Shown piece by piece: positions 9,522-20,543 of a DNA stretch of 64,000 nucleotides. Location of the stretch: the NCBI RefSeq assembly GCF_963583255.1, contig NC_084808.1, positions 12,423,501 to 12,487,500 of the forward strand, in the 5' to 3' direction. The position numbers and the translations under genes were made by a program. Under the pieces are notes generated by a model that made no database searches, was not told the origin of the DNA, and saw only the letters and a program-made list of their open reading frames with translations. Each line of letters begins with the position of its first letter. The first letter of the stretch is position 1. This stretch comes from Pyrus communis (lineage: Eukaryota; Streptophyta; Magnoliopsida; Rosales; Rosaceae).

Positions 9522-12196
9522 AAGTACTACATGGATGATGGTGATTCCTTGAAGCTTTGGTGTAATGTTTTGTACTATAGTGTTGCTTTAATGTTTACAA
9601 GGTCTGCATGAAACCAGAAACACTGGAAAAGTGAGAGACAGATACAGGAACCACTGTCATTTCCTTTGCTCTTTGTTTTGTCAGGATATGTAGCCACGGA
9701 TCAAAATTACATGTTTCACTGCTAGATATTTAGGATGGAAGGAAAAAAAAAGAGTTCACGAGGTCATTTTTTCTTCCTACATTTATGCACCCAAATTTCT
9801 TTTCCAGAAATGCAATCCATATATATTACAAAAGAATAAACATAAAGAAATTCATTTTGCTTATTTTGGTTATCCGCATAATGAGAAACCTAATTTGGGA
9901 TCAGAAATGAAACCTAGGCCTGCTAATTATTTAAATTAGTTTATAGAGACGGTTTAACCAATTTAATGAAAACGCCAACAACCCTTGAGATTTTAGATGA
10001 TCATAATAAGATAAAGCTAATATAAATGTGTGTGTGTGTATTTACATATAGTTGGCTTATCTTAATTAATCAAATATTTTATATGATAAATGAGGTTAGT
10101 ATTAACGTTTATATGTTGTGCTTGTGTGTTTATCAGCGTCCAAGACTCGAGAATAATCTTGTCTCAGAAACCATCTGAAGTTCTGGAAACAAAACCAGTA
10201 TTCAATAGCAAGGATGAGCAACATTATTATGATAATAACAAGCTCACTTGCTGTCAAGAATGCACTTCAAATTATGAAAAAGAATCTCAGCTCTTGAAAT
10301 CTGGCCAGCAGAAATTGCCTGCCTGGCTGCAACCACATGGAACCGAAGCCCGTCAAAAGGTACTAACCATTCCACCTTCTTTAAATTAACTTTTTGATAC
10401 CACAATTTTAGGAGAATAAGTTACGTTGCAAAGGTAACGGTATTCTAAACCAATCACACAATGCTAGCACACCGTGCTTGATTTGGGATACTGGGCACAT
10501 TAGCTATAGTTGTAATTAAATCGGCAAAATTGATTTACTATGTTTCTTATTTTAATGTGTTAATAAAAAATTTCAGGATGAAGTAACTGAATTGAGGAGA
10601 AAGTGGAACAGGTTATGCTACAGTCTGCACCAAGGAAGGCATGCAGCTCAGAACAATTTGAGCTCTTCTAATTTGTACAACAATCAAAGCTTAATTGGAA
10701 ACAACTCCTCTTATGTTTCAACATACCCTTGGTGGTCTACCAAGAATGGCATCTCTCCCGATCCGGATTCAATCTCCTTCTGTCATGATCCACCTTCGGA
10801 GCCTGCTCACGGCTCTAGTCTCGTGCCTCAGTTTAGGAGACAACAATCGTGCACGATCGAGTTCAACTTTGACAATGGGATCCAAAAGAATCAAGTGGTG
10901 GAACCGAGTTTGGATTCTCTGAAAAGCACTGAAGGCAAGGAAGTGAAGATCACTCTTGCTCTTGGCAACTCTGTGTTTTCAGGTTCGGAGAAAATGGTGG
11001 AGAGAAAATGCACTGAAAGAACAATAGCTGAAATGTGCAAGCTACTGAAAGAGAATGTTCCTTGGCAATCCGAATCCATTCCTTCGATAGTAGATGCAAT
11101 TATCGACTCTAAAACTGCCAGGCAGGAGACTTGGTTGCTGATTCAGGGGAATGATTCGACTGGAAAAAGAAGGCTGGCACATGCAATTGCTGAATTGGTT
11201 CTGGGATCTGCTGATTCACTCCTCCATATCGACATGAACAAAAGAGAAAATGAGATGAACCCGAGAACAGAAGTTGTAGCAAGAGCCTTGAAATCCAATG
11301 AGAAACTTGTTGTCTTGGTAGAAGATGTTGATTTGGCTGATACCCAGTTCTTGAAATTTTTAGCTGATGGTTTTGAAAACCGAAATTTCGGAGAAGTGAG
11401 TAGAAGAGAAAGGATTCAAAGCCAAGCCATATTCATCTTGACTAAGAGTGACTCAACAGTATATGAAGATCAGGCCAAGTACCTGGATACTGTAATCCAA
11501 ATGACATTGAAGACATTGAAGGTTGATGAGAAAAGTAGTACTAGTCCACTTTTTCAGGGAGTTAACTTCGATCACAAGCGAAAGGCTGAGTGGGAGCTAG
11601 AACTCAAGACCAAGAGTCCCAGAACTGAAGAGAAGGAAGATCCAAGTGTGGTTGCTGTTGAGAATGTGAATAACAAGAAGGTCTTCTCAAGGCAATCAAG
11701 CTTCAACACCCTTGATCTCAACCTCAAAGCCGGGGAGGACGATGAAAACGAAGACAAGGCTGGGGAGTTTAGCCCCATTTCAAGTGACTTGACTCGCGAA
11801 ACCAACACCGATCTCCAAACCCCACATGGGTTTCTCGAATCGATGGAGAACCTCTTTGTTTTCAATCGAAGTCCGGCCAGAGATCGAGAGGCAACCGAGC
11901 TTTTCTTGTCCAAGATGGAAAGGTGTTTCGGGGAGGTATACGGGAAACAAAATGTGGTTAGTTTTAGTGTGGATAAGAGGGTGTTAGAGGGGGTTTGTAT
12001 TGGGTCTGGATATTTTCCCAATAGCTTGTTTGAGAAATGGCTGAAAGACATTTTTCAGACAAGCTTGAGGGCGGTTAAACTTAAACTTAGCGGGAAAGAG
12101 GGTATACTTGTAAGGCTCTGTTTGGGTGACAAAGAAGATGGCATTTTGGAGGGTTTCTTGGGATCTTGTCTTCCCAAGAAAATCCATATTTCTTGA
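8065..12196 (+). CDS. SMAX1-LIKE protein, SMXL4/5 type (Clp/HSP101-like co-repressor)
   Basis: Three exons: 8065-9380, 10137-10359, 10577-12196. Both introns are GT-AG and phases join exactly to give 1052 aa plus stop. The start [10 protein letters not shown] is the family's; an in-frame ATG at 8017 would add 16 unconserved residues. Residues 1-165 form the double Clp-N domain ([39 protein letters not shown]). A degenerate first ATPase-like domain follows (NTVIVGDSA near 267). The second has GNDSTGKRR near 704 and a VVLVEDVD strand near 758. LDLNL at 892-896 is an EAR-type motif for TOPLESS binding. The RGKT degron of D53/SMXL6-8 is not seen, as known for SMXL3/4/5, which act in phloem development without strigolactone or karrikin control. 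SMXL3 is the alternative; 4/5 fits better by the N-terminus. Expected in the nucleus. Confidence 0.9.
9418..9447. repeat. (TTA)n microsatellite in SMXL intron 1
   Basis: Run of about nine TTA/ATT units 38 bp after the exon 1 donor site. Confidence 0.9.
9468..9520. repeat. (TG)n microsatellite in SMXL intron 1
   Basis: Over 40 bp of alternating TG with one TTTG break, ending in TATGTATGTA. With the TTA run just upstream it forms a compound repeat likely to vary in length. Confidence 0.9.
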
Positions 12197-12323
12197 GCGA
12201 GTGGTTATATGGAAAACTTCCCAAATGTCTGCTTCTGTAACAACTCCTAATTTTCTAAATACCATGTGTTTTATTTTTCCTGTAGTTCCACACTCTTTTC
12301 TCTATCTTTTTTTCTCCAAGTAA

Positions 12324-12472
12324 TACTAGAGAGACTAAATTTGTAGACAATTTACAAATTAAATAACGTGTCACCAATAAAAATGAGCACGTTTATCAAC
12401 GCTTAAGTAATAATCTAATCATCAACTTTCATGTCATTTAGTTTTCCAAATTTAGTCTCCCTAGCATTGTCC
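12324..12472. mobile_element. MITE-like element 130 bp past the SMXL stop codon
   Basis: Best-preserved member of the family. Inverted ends: TAATACTAGAGAGACTAAAT on the left, and the reverse complement of TTAGTCTCCCTAGCATTGT on the right (arms of about 22 bp with few mismatches). No coding sequence. It probably lies in or just past the SMXL 3' untranslated region. Confidence 0.65.
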
Positions 12473-15100
12473 TCTTCCTCCCACCTTCAATTGCAAACCA
12501 AATAATTTTGTTTTCCCCAAATTAATTAGCACAAGGTTCATAACCCTAGACTAATCTCCAAAGAATTCAAAGTTGCTATGGAGGACATCCAAAAACATAG
12601 CTTCTTGTGCCAGCAAGTAGGGAGACATTTTTTTTACCACATTTGTGTACCAAGATTTATTGAGATGTTATTAGGCCTTAACACAGTTCAGTCTGATCGG
12701 TTTCTTGGCCAAAACCGCCACCGGACCGTCTAAGACAGCAAGCCAAAGTCAAGCACCAAGACTAACCATGGTCAATATGCCATGAAATTAGTTTGGTCGA
12801 TCCGATTTGCCTGCGACGACAATTAGAGGCTTGCTTCGTTAGATGTTTTTCAAAATAAAGAGGGACTCGAAGAGCACTTCAAATGTTTTGTTTTTATTTT
12901 AGGAAAGTGTTATTGATACTTCAAAAATCTCATTTTACACTCCGTACAAATATATTTTTCTTTCCAAATATAGAAAGTTTGAAGTGTAGAATAAGATTTT
13001 TGAAGTGCCATTAACAATTTCCTTATTTTAAAATGGTGGAGAATAGTTTTAAGTTTCTCAAAACAAAGAAGTATTCGAAAAGTCGAAGGCTAGAGTGATA
13101 TAGGAGCTTATTAACGCAACGTGACAAAAATAAAATGCCAACTAGTACAAATGATCAGTTTTTGAAAATTGGTAACATAAATGATCAATTTTTAGTAACG
13201 ACGATATATTGATGGCTCAACAATGAAATAACAACCATATAACGATGATATAACATTAATATTCCTACAACTATATGTCAAAAAATGATCATTCCTGCTA
13301 ATTGACTCAAATAAAAAAAATAAAAAAATAAAAAATAAAAAAATTGAAATCAAACAATAACCTTAAAGAACAACAAAACTAGAATCCACCAAAAAGTAAG
13401 AGACGATTATGCTGGCTTAACATTTAGGTTTGCATAACAAAGCTTGCACTGTCTTTTCACAGTTAGGCGCACAACGTGCAATTGGTAATGATTCTACTAC
13501 AGTATTCGCAAACTGATCCTAAGTAATCGTTAAACAAATAAAAAAATACCAAATGGTTCCTAAAACTTAGAGCCATAAAAAACACTGTAAATATTTGATG
13601 CATGTCTTTCTCTTTCGAAATAGCAGATAATAAACACCAGAGCTCAAATCTTCAAAGCTTTATTCTTATTACTTGAATTGCACCTTTCAACTTGATCAAT
13701 TTATTTCTCAATCTTATTTACATTATTTATAGACTAACTAAAGTATAAAGGTAGTGAGAACGAACGAGAAAATAAACTTGGATAGACCAAAGATTCGATC
13801 CTTCCAATTTAACCTTCACTCTAACTATATGTATAGGTGTGTGTACATGCTGAGGTGCGTTTGTACGAACCATGCATGTTGAAATGGTCCCGAATCATCA
13901 AACTAAATTTAAACCCCATAAACTGAAGTTCCCAACGTACTCTTTCAGCAAGCATGCTTACACACAAGTCACAGCCACTCTACCACGAACAACCTTTTTA
14001 GGCTTTTGAGGGAATTTAGTACTTAAACAAATATTACATATATTGCAAATCTTTCCTTTACAATTTCCTTTACAAAATATGATTTTTATGTATCTAATCT
14101 AGCTTAGGCTATCTAATCCGCAGTTCCTCACCATCTTCTAAAAGAGATTTGATTCCTGTGACATTATAAAACCAAATTAATATCTGATTAGCTTACTATG
14201 CCTACTTCCCTAATTACAACTTAAATGGAGATTAACAAACTTTATATTTTTATAATAAAAAATTCAAGGGATACCATCTTTTTTGACCATATATGGTAAA
14301 TAACATGATTTGACGATTCAGGATTGGACTCATTTTTAATGATTTAAATAATGAGTCTAACCAGCATCCGTCACATCATGTAAATTACAAAATATGATAA
14401 AAAAATATAAAATTGCTAGCATCACCTGTTTATATTATACTCATATTGGCCTTTTGTGCAAGATAACGTTATTATGAAAACAACCGTGCATGTTGTTCAT
14501 CATTACATCGTAACGCTAAATTATTTGTATAATCCTAATGACATATAAACTAATTGTAAAGAATTTATAAGGGAGAAGGAAGGGAAAAGAGTGGCCAAGC
14601 AATGATTACTTTTCAAGACAATCAACAAGCTTCAATATTTGATGAGAAAAAAGATTAGGTTAAACTTTTGTATCAAATATTATCAAAGTGGAAGATTTCA
14701 TAGCCTCGGGAGGTGAGTTCCACTTCCACTTGCCGGTCACCACCAAACTCTTCTTTTGCTATATATCACCTTTTTCTATATAATGATATTTTTAATATCT
14801 TTACTTTTTAAAGTGAGGAAAAATCAATTACCAAACAGTAGCTAACAGCTTCAAAATTTTACTCAACTCCTCATATAAGTTTGTTTAGTTGAGGGATGCT
14901 CTTTCAAGATTCTTTATGCAAAGTATTTTAATGAGACAACCTCTAGCTTCTAGGCCTTTTATTGAAGGACTATTTTTGCAAAAATTCAATGTAAATTTAA
15001 CGTTTGCCTAAGGTATAGTATTATTTGCATAATATTTTACAAAGATGATCTTTTAGGTTTTAGACTAATCAAATTATTGACAAACCAAGAGAACCCATCA
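12473..15100. other. intergenic, one small MITE, no gene recognised
   Basis: AT-rich, stop-rich sequence. Apart from the hAT-like MITE at 12902 and A-rich low-complexity sequence around 13310-13345, I see no coding signal or known repeat. Confidence 0.55.
12902..13022. mobile_element. hAT-like MITE, 121 bp
   Basis: Terminal inverted repeats of about 30 bp (GGAAAGTGTTATTGATACTT and, inverted, GGAAATTGTTAATGGCACTT, then TCAAAAATCT). The flanking 8-bp target duplication TTATTTTA is perfect (12894-12901 and 13023-13030). An 8-bp duplication is the hAT signature. Non-coding. Confidence 0.8.
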
Positions 15101-15164
15101 ATACATTAGTCGTTATATGGCATCAGGTTATATGACTTTGGTTCCCTTTGATATGCCTCAAACA

Positions 15165-15945
15165 CCTTCACAAAACCATAATACCCTTACACCCCACACT
15201 CTCAACATTCACCTCACATTTTTTATATATACCCCGCATTATCTACATACACCCCCAAACTCTTCACGTTTACCCTTTTACTCGAATTCCTTACCCATTT
15301 ACCCATCTGAAACAAAAATAAAAAGACTCATACTTTTGTTATGCATTGGAATAATAATCAAATATGAGTTTCTAAGCACTACAGCAGTTTAAGACTGATA
15401 AATTATGTGAAATCCTGTCCCGGATTTTACTATTTACATTTCGTATTTGTAGTTGTCACAACACGTTTTTGTTATTGGCGTAGAAATTTTTTTGATGCAA
15501 AAGCACGAAAATGGACGGAAAAAGGAGGAAAAATATTTCGTTACTATTCAAAATATTCTTTAATGCTGTCAAGTTCCTTTAGATTTAACGGAATATTCTG
15601 TCTCGTTACAGAATATTCCAGGCAACCCAACCCCGCGCAAGAGGGTGCATGACCAGTGTGTGGCAACCCCGTGACTGATAACCCAAAATGTATTTCTAAA
15701 TTAATTTGATTGCCCTTAATCTGTTTTTGGCATCCGTTTAGTGTAGTTCTATTGTTTTAACCTAGTTTCGTAGTTGGCCATCATTTAAACTCACGATTGG
15801 CAAAGATCCGACCATCTGATCATCACAAAATTTAAGTATATTGTTGTTGAAGCATAAGGAGACCCTTACGAAGTTACAGATTGGAAATCCAATGTGTGGG
15901 TTTTTCCGATTGAACGACGTTCGGTTGTTGATCCTATCATTAACA
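15165..15945 (+). repeat. repeat unit A of a direct duplication (deleted copy)
   Basis: Colinear with unit B (15953-17405): both start ACA AAACC(A/C)ATAATACCC and run through ACACCCCACACTCTCAACAT, ATGCATTGGAATAATAATC, the GAATATTC dyads and the GAACGACGTTCGGTT end. Unit A lacks about 690 bp that unit B has between GAAAATG and the GGAGGAA-like phrase. No open frame of note. Likely LTR-derived. Confidence 0.8.
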
Positions 15946-15952
15946 TTTGACA

Positions 15953-17405
15953 AACCCATAATACCCTCACACCCCACACTCTCAACATACACCTCACATT
16001 TTTTACATACACCTTACATTTTCTACATACACCCCAAACTTTTCACTTTTACCCTTTTAGTCGAATTCCTTACCTATTTACCCATCTGAAATGAAAATAA
16101 AAAAACTCATACTTTTGTTATGCATTGGAATAATAATCAAATATGAGTTCATGAGCACTATAGCAGTTTAAGGCTAAGAAATTATGTGAAATCTTGTCCC
16201 CATATTTTACTATTTACATTTCGTATTCGTAGTTGAAACAACACATTTTTATTATCGGTGTAGAAAATTTTTCGATGCAAAGGGATGAAAATGCTCTTGT
16301 TGGGCTACACAAAGATCTACATGGACGTTTAAGCTCTTTTCGTCTTTTGTCTCCTTTCTTGGCATATTTGGATAATACGTATCGATACAAAACAAGTGGG
16401 CGCAAGTGGAATGGAATTTGGGGTAAGAACGAAGATTTCTACGAAGCTTGGAAGTCGAGGGCATTTTGATAATTTGATCCTTATTTAGACATGTTTTAGC
16501 CTTGGTGTGTGTGCCATGTGGAGGCCACTCCCACTTCCTAGATCTCTCATCTCTCTCCTTTTTCTCTCAACCTCACTAGACTCTCTCATCTCTCGAACTT
16601 TCTCACCCTCTCACTTTGCCCAAGTACACACCACCATCACCCAACCATTTTGTCCAGCAAGCTTCGACCAACAAACACCACCATCATGCTCGCCTCGTCC
16701 CCACAAACCCAATCATGGGTTTTGTTTCGTGAAAAGTGGGACAAAATCTGAGAAAGCATGAGCTTCAAAGCGGACCGAGTTTTCCGTCCAATTTTAGGCC
16801 ATCTTGAGCCATTTCTCATACTCCAAACAAGTATACACTTGTTCTCCTCCTCTTTAGGTTCATTTTGATATAAGGATCATCGAATTTGGTTGAGATTTGA
16901 GCAAGTTATGGTTAGTTGAAGTTTACCCAAAAAATCAACATTTTTCTGCAAGATTCGGCGACGGCGGTGCACCAGCGATCGGAGGAACGAAGAAGGAAGA
17001 GTATTTGGTTAATGTTTAAAATATTCCTTAATGTCGTTAGGTTCGTTTAGATTTAATAGAATATTTCGTCTCGTTACAGAATATTCCAATCAACCCAGCC
17101 CCGCAAGTAAGGGCGCATAGCCAGTGTGCGGCTGTGCGTGGCAGCGGCTAGTGACTGATGACCTAAAATGTCTTTCTAAATTAATTTTGTTGCCCTAAAT
17201 CCGTTTTTGGCATCCGTTTAGTGTAATTTTATTGTTTTAACCTAGTTTCGTAGTTGGCCGCCATTTAAACTCGCGTTTGGTAGAGACCCGACTATCGGAT
17301 CATCACGAAATTTTAGTATGTTTTTTTGAAGAATAAGGAGGCCCTTAGGAAGTTACGGATTGGAAATACGATGTGCAAGTCTTCCCAATTGAACGACGTT
17401 CGGTT
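15953..17405 (+). repeat. repeat unit B, longer copy
   Basis: Begins 8 bp after unit A ends. Includes about 690 bp absent from A (16290-17000) with ACTCCCACTTCC and a CGGCGACGGCGGTGCACC phrase. Overall identity to A in shared parts is roughly 85-90% by eye. It continues into minisatellite-bearing sequence, so A and B may be parts of the LTR and leader of an old LTR retrotransposon. Confidence 0.75.
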
Positions 17406-17796
17406 ATTGCCCTTGTGATTTTTTTTATGCAATGATCGTACGTGAACGCATCAATCTTTGCACGTGAACGCCTCAATCTTTGTGCATAGCACGGACTCAA
17501 GTGAATGACTTTAATATATGTGATATCGGTTATTACCCTGAAAATTCTCATGCTAGTATACTTAGTGGATATAGCATGGATCTACAAAATGTGTTTTCAA
17601 ATAAATATTGCTTTTAAATTCAGTCACCGATCTATTTTTTGAAATGTGATTTGAAAGACATATTTGAAATGTTTATTAAATGTGAAAACTAGTAGAGGAC
17701 CATTAACCCATTGATATGGGAGTTATTTCATCAGACTTATGTCATGTCTCATTTTGTTGAGTTGTTCTGAACTAAGTTCCTGCATACTTCTCAGTT

Positions 17797-18120
17797 ATGT
17801 TGAGTAATTCGGAATCGGGTCCCGCTAAGGTTCTATTGAGTGGTCTGGTACTGTGCTTCGTCTGGATTTCGTTGAGTGGTCCGGAATCCCTCTTTCTCCA
17901 TGATTTTATTGATTGGTCTATAATTGTTTTTTGTTCGAATTTCGTTAAATGGTCTAGAATCTTGTTTCCTTTCGGTTCTGTTGAGTGGTCCAGACCCTGT
18001 CTTTGTTAGATTTTGTTGAGTGGTCTGGAACTCATATTCTTATACGGTTCCATTGAGTGGTCCAGAACCCGATCTTCATTGGATTCTATTAAGTAGTCCA
18101 AAATCCCATCCCCTGTCTTT
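17797..18120 (+). repeat. minisatellite, about 37-bp period, core TTGAGTGGTC(C/T)GGAA
   Basis: About eight degenerate units, each starting with (G/A)TTGAGTGGTC(T/C)(G/A)GAA(T/C)CC followed by a T-rich spacer ending in GGTTC or GATTT. It yields an apparent open frame on the plus strand (17797-18009), which is only the repeat being read through. Confidence 0.8.
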
Positions 18121-19080
18121 GTTGGTCCCTTGGAATTAGTTAATGTGGAAGCTTATGATATGTAGGATCCGGTGAAACGGTGTTACTCTAGCCCTAATTT
18201 TCAGTGTTTTTATGAACCAGACATTTGAGAACCTTTTGTGGTTGATTTAAAAAGGTTGATGGATGTCTATGTGATTCCTTTGAGACTTCAAGCGAATTGT
18301 TTATGATTTTATAAAGTATGGTCTTATGATTGATGTTTATAAATTGTGATCGATAGACTTGTTTTATGATAATCACATACGTTAGATTATTGTCACTCAC
18401 ACGATCTTCACAGCTTATCTGGTTTGTTGCTTTGCCTGGTGTACCATTTCCAAGGTGTAAGGGCGATTGATCAGGTGACATGTGTTAGTAGATACAAGGA
18501 GCTTTTAGGGTAGCAGTTAGAGGTCAAAAAGCTTGGAGTGATTAGGTTACCCCTATATCTTTCCTTGTATTTCTTTTGGAATTTCTTTTTGGGAGCCCAC
18601 CGGCATGTCGCCTTAATGAGGGTTAGTTGTTTTTGTTGTATAGTTGTTGTATATTTGTGGCAGAGGCCCAACCACCTTACTTTTATTTGTGAATTTCAGT
18701 ACCAATATTCATTTGTGTATCTTGTTCGTATTCCTCGCAACCCTTCACCCAAGCGTCATATGTCGATCCTGAACGTATGTTGGGATAGAAGCATGACAAA
18801 TTAAGGGAGAAAACCTAATTTAATTCAACTCTGGAAGCCATGAGAATTGATGGTGCTACTCCCATACATGCGTAAAAAAACATGAGCAATTTAGGGATCA
18901 TTTTTACGTTAATATCCTATATCTAAATATTTACACCCAAATAAGTACAATGTAGTTGTTGGATTGAAATCTACGTACTTCATCCAGCGTTACATCAAAC
19001 TATCAAGCAATAAGCGAAATAATTATTCGAACCAGCTTCAACCTACAACCTAAAGCTAAAATTGTATATTTAGTTGTTCT
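18121..19080. other. probable retrotransposon-derived sequence, unclassified
   Basis: No significant open frame. The phrase order (GGAGCCCACCGGCATGTCGCC, GGCAGAGGCCCAACC) reads like LTR/leader sequence continuing from unit B, but no LTR boundaries, primer site or target duplication could be fixed. Confidence 0.35.
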
Positions 19081-19084
19081 TGTA

Positions 19085-19215
19085 AGGCAACCAAAAAAAA
19101 TATTCCTTCTCCAAAACTTTTCATCTCAAGAATTTTCTTTAAGGCTTATATCTTTTTCTTGCACTTTCTCTTGGATTTTTCTCCGCACTCTACTATATTC
19201 ATGGTATCAAAGCTT
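19085..19215 (+). mobile_element. fragment of a Copia LTR end plus primer-binding site
   Basis: CTATATTCA is followed directly by TGGTATCAAAGC (from 19202), one base off the initiator tRNA-Met primer site used by many plant Copia elements. Only the LTR tail and leader are visible and no matching second LTR was found. Confidence 0.4.
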
Positions 19216-19879
19216 CAACCTAACAGTGTTATTCTGACCCAAATTCAAGCTAAAGACAAACAATGATTTCAATTTTAAACATCCAACAAAGATTACTCAT
19301 CGCTGATCATGAATTGGCAAAAAGTAGTATTAACACAAACCTCTATGTTCTCGATGAAAAAATAATAGCGAATTTCATGACCCATCAATCTTACAAATAG
19401 CTCGATGTGTCATGTACACGTTATATTTCACGTAGAGAACAAAAAAATCTCTCTTTTGGAGCTACAAAATAATTTGTCCAACCACATCAATCTTGTACAT
19501 ACACTCTTCATTTATTGTCCATCTCTTCGTTGCATGCTAAATATGAAATCTTACCTCATGCGAAGCTTCTGAAATGTCAAGAATAGTTTTTTTAAGTCAA
19601 TGTGTTTGTAGTTTCATTGGTTAGGGTTTTATTTTAAAACGTAGGGTGAGATTGGTTTTGAGAGTTGAAGAGATAAATAATCTTGGGATATACACAATAA
19701 AAGTGATTTGGAGTGTATTTTGATTTTTTTTGTTCTTTAAAACCTTATGATGTCAAAATTGTCATTATATATTAAGGTATATAAGTCATTTATTATTAAA
19801 TTTTAATGTGCAGTGTATTCAATATTACGTGAGATGCTAATAAAAAAAGCCTAAAACATCTATCATAATTAATGAAATG

Positions 19880-20148
19880 TGTTGTAGGCATAATTTACTG
19901 AACAATTATGGAGGCCAGAAAGATAAGGGGTGTGGCATAGAGAGAGAAGAGAGAGATGTGTAATTATGAGGTGTGTGTTGTATCACCCCATTGTGCCTTT
20001 ATTTATAGTAGTAAGGAAGGTTAAATCCTTAATCTAAAAGGATTACAACTCTAATAGGATAATATCTAACCCTAGAAAATATTCCAAGATATCCCTAGAT
20101 ACACTACGATTTACACAATTACATTCCTAATCTAATAGGACTGCAACA
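19880..20148 (-). repeat. Copia 3' LTR
   Basis: 269 bp, TG...CA, matching 25515-25791 along its length with scattered substitutions and a few indels. That divergence suggests an old insertion. Confidence 0.85.
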
Positions 20149-20543
20149 CTCCCCCTTGAGTGTGTAAATACTCAAATAAATGGCACATCAGGTCTTTAGC
20201 GATGAAGTAAGTACAGTTGATGAAGTCGTCGACACAATGAGCAAAGGCGAGCCTTAGATCAACGAAAGATTGCATAAAAGGTAAAACTCACAAAACCTCG
20301 ATATAGTGAAACCCAAGGTGGGAGAAAAACCAATAGACTAAGGAGAAAAGTGAGAAGTTGCATTAAGTCAAAACTATATGTCTTCTAGACGCAAGTAGAA
20401 GAGCTCATAAAGGTATGACCAGCCCAAGATGGGTGCCTCGTCAAAACCTAGTTAGGTAGCAAAAACCCAGTAGGAAACACACTCCTAATCGTAGGGAAAA
20501 ACAGTACATTAAGATTAAGTGAGTATACTTCTAGATACTCCCC

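Noticed and set aside
17797..18009. 70-codon open frame
   Set aside because: Read-through of the 37-bp minisatellite.
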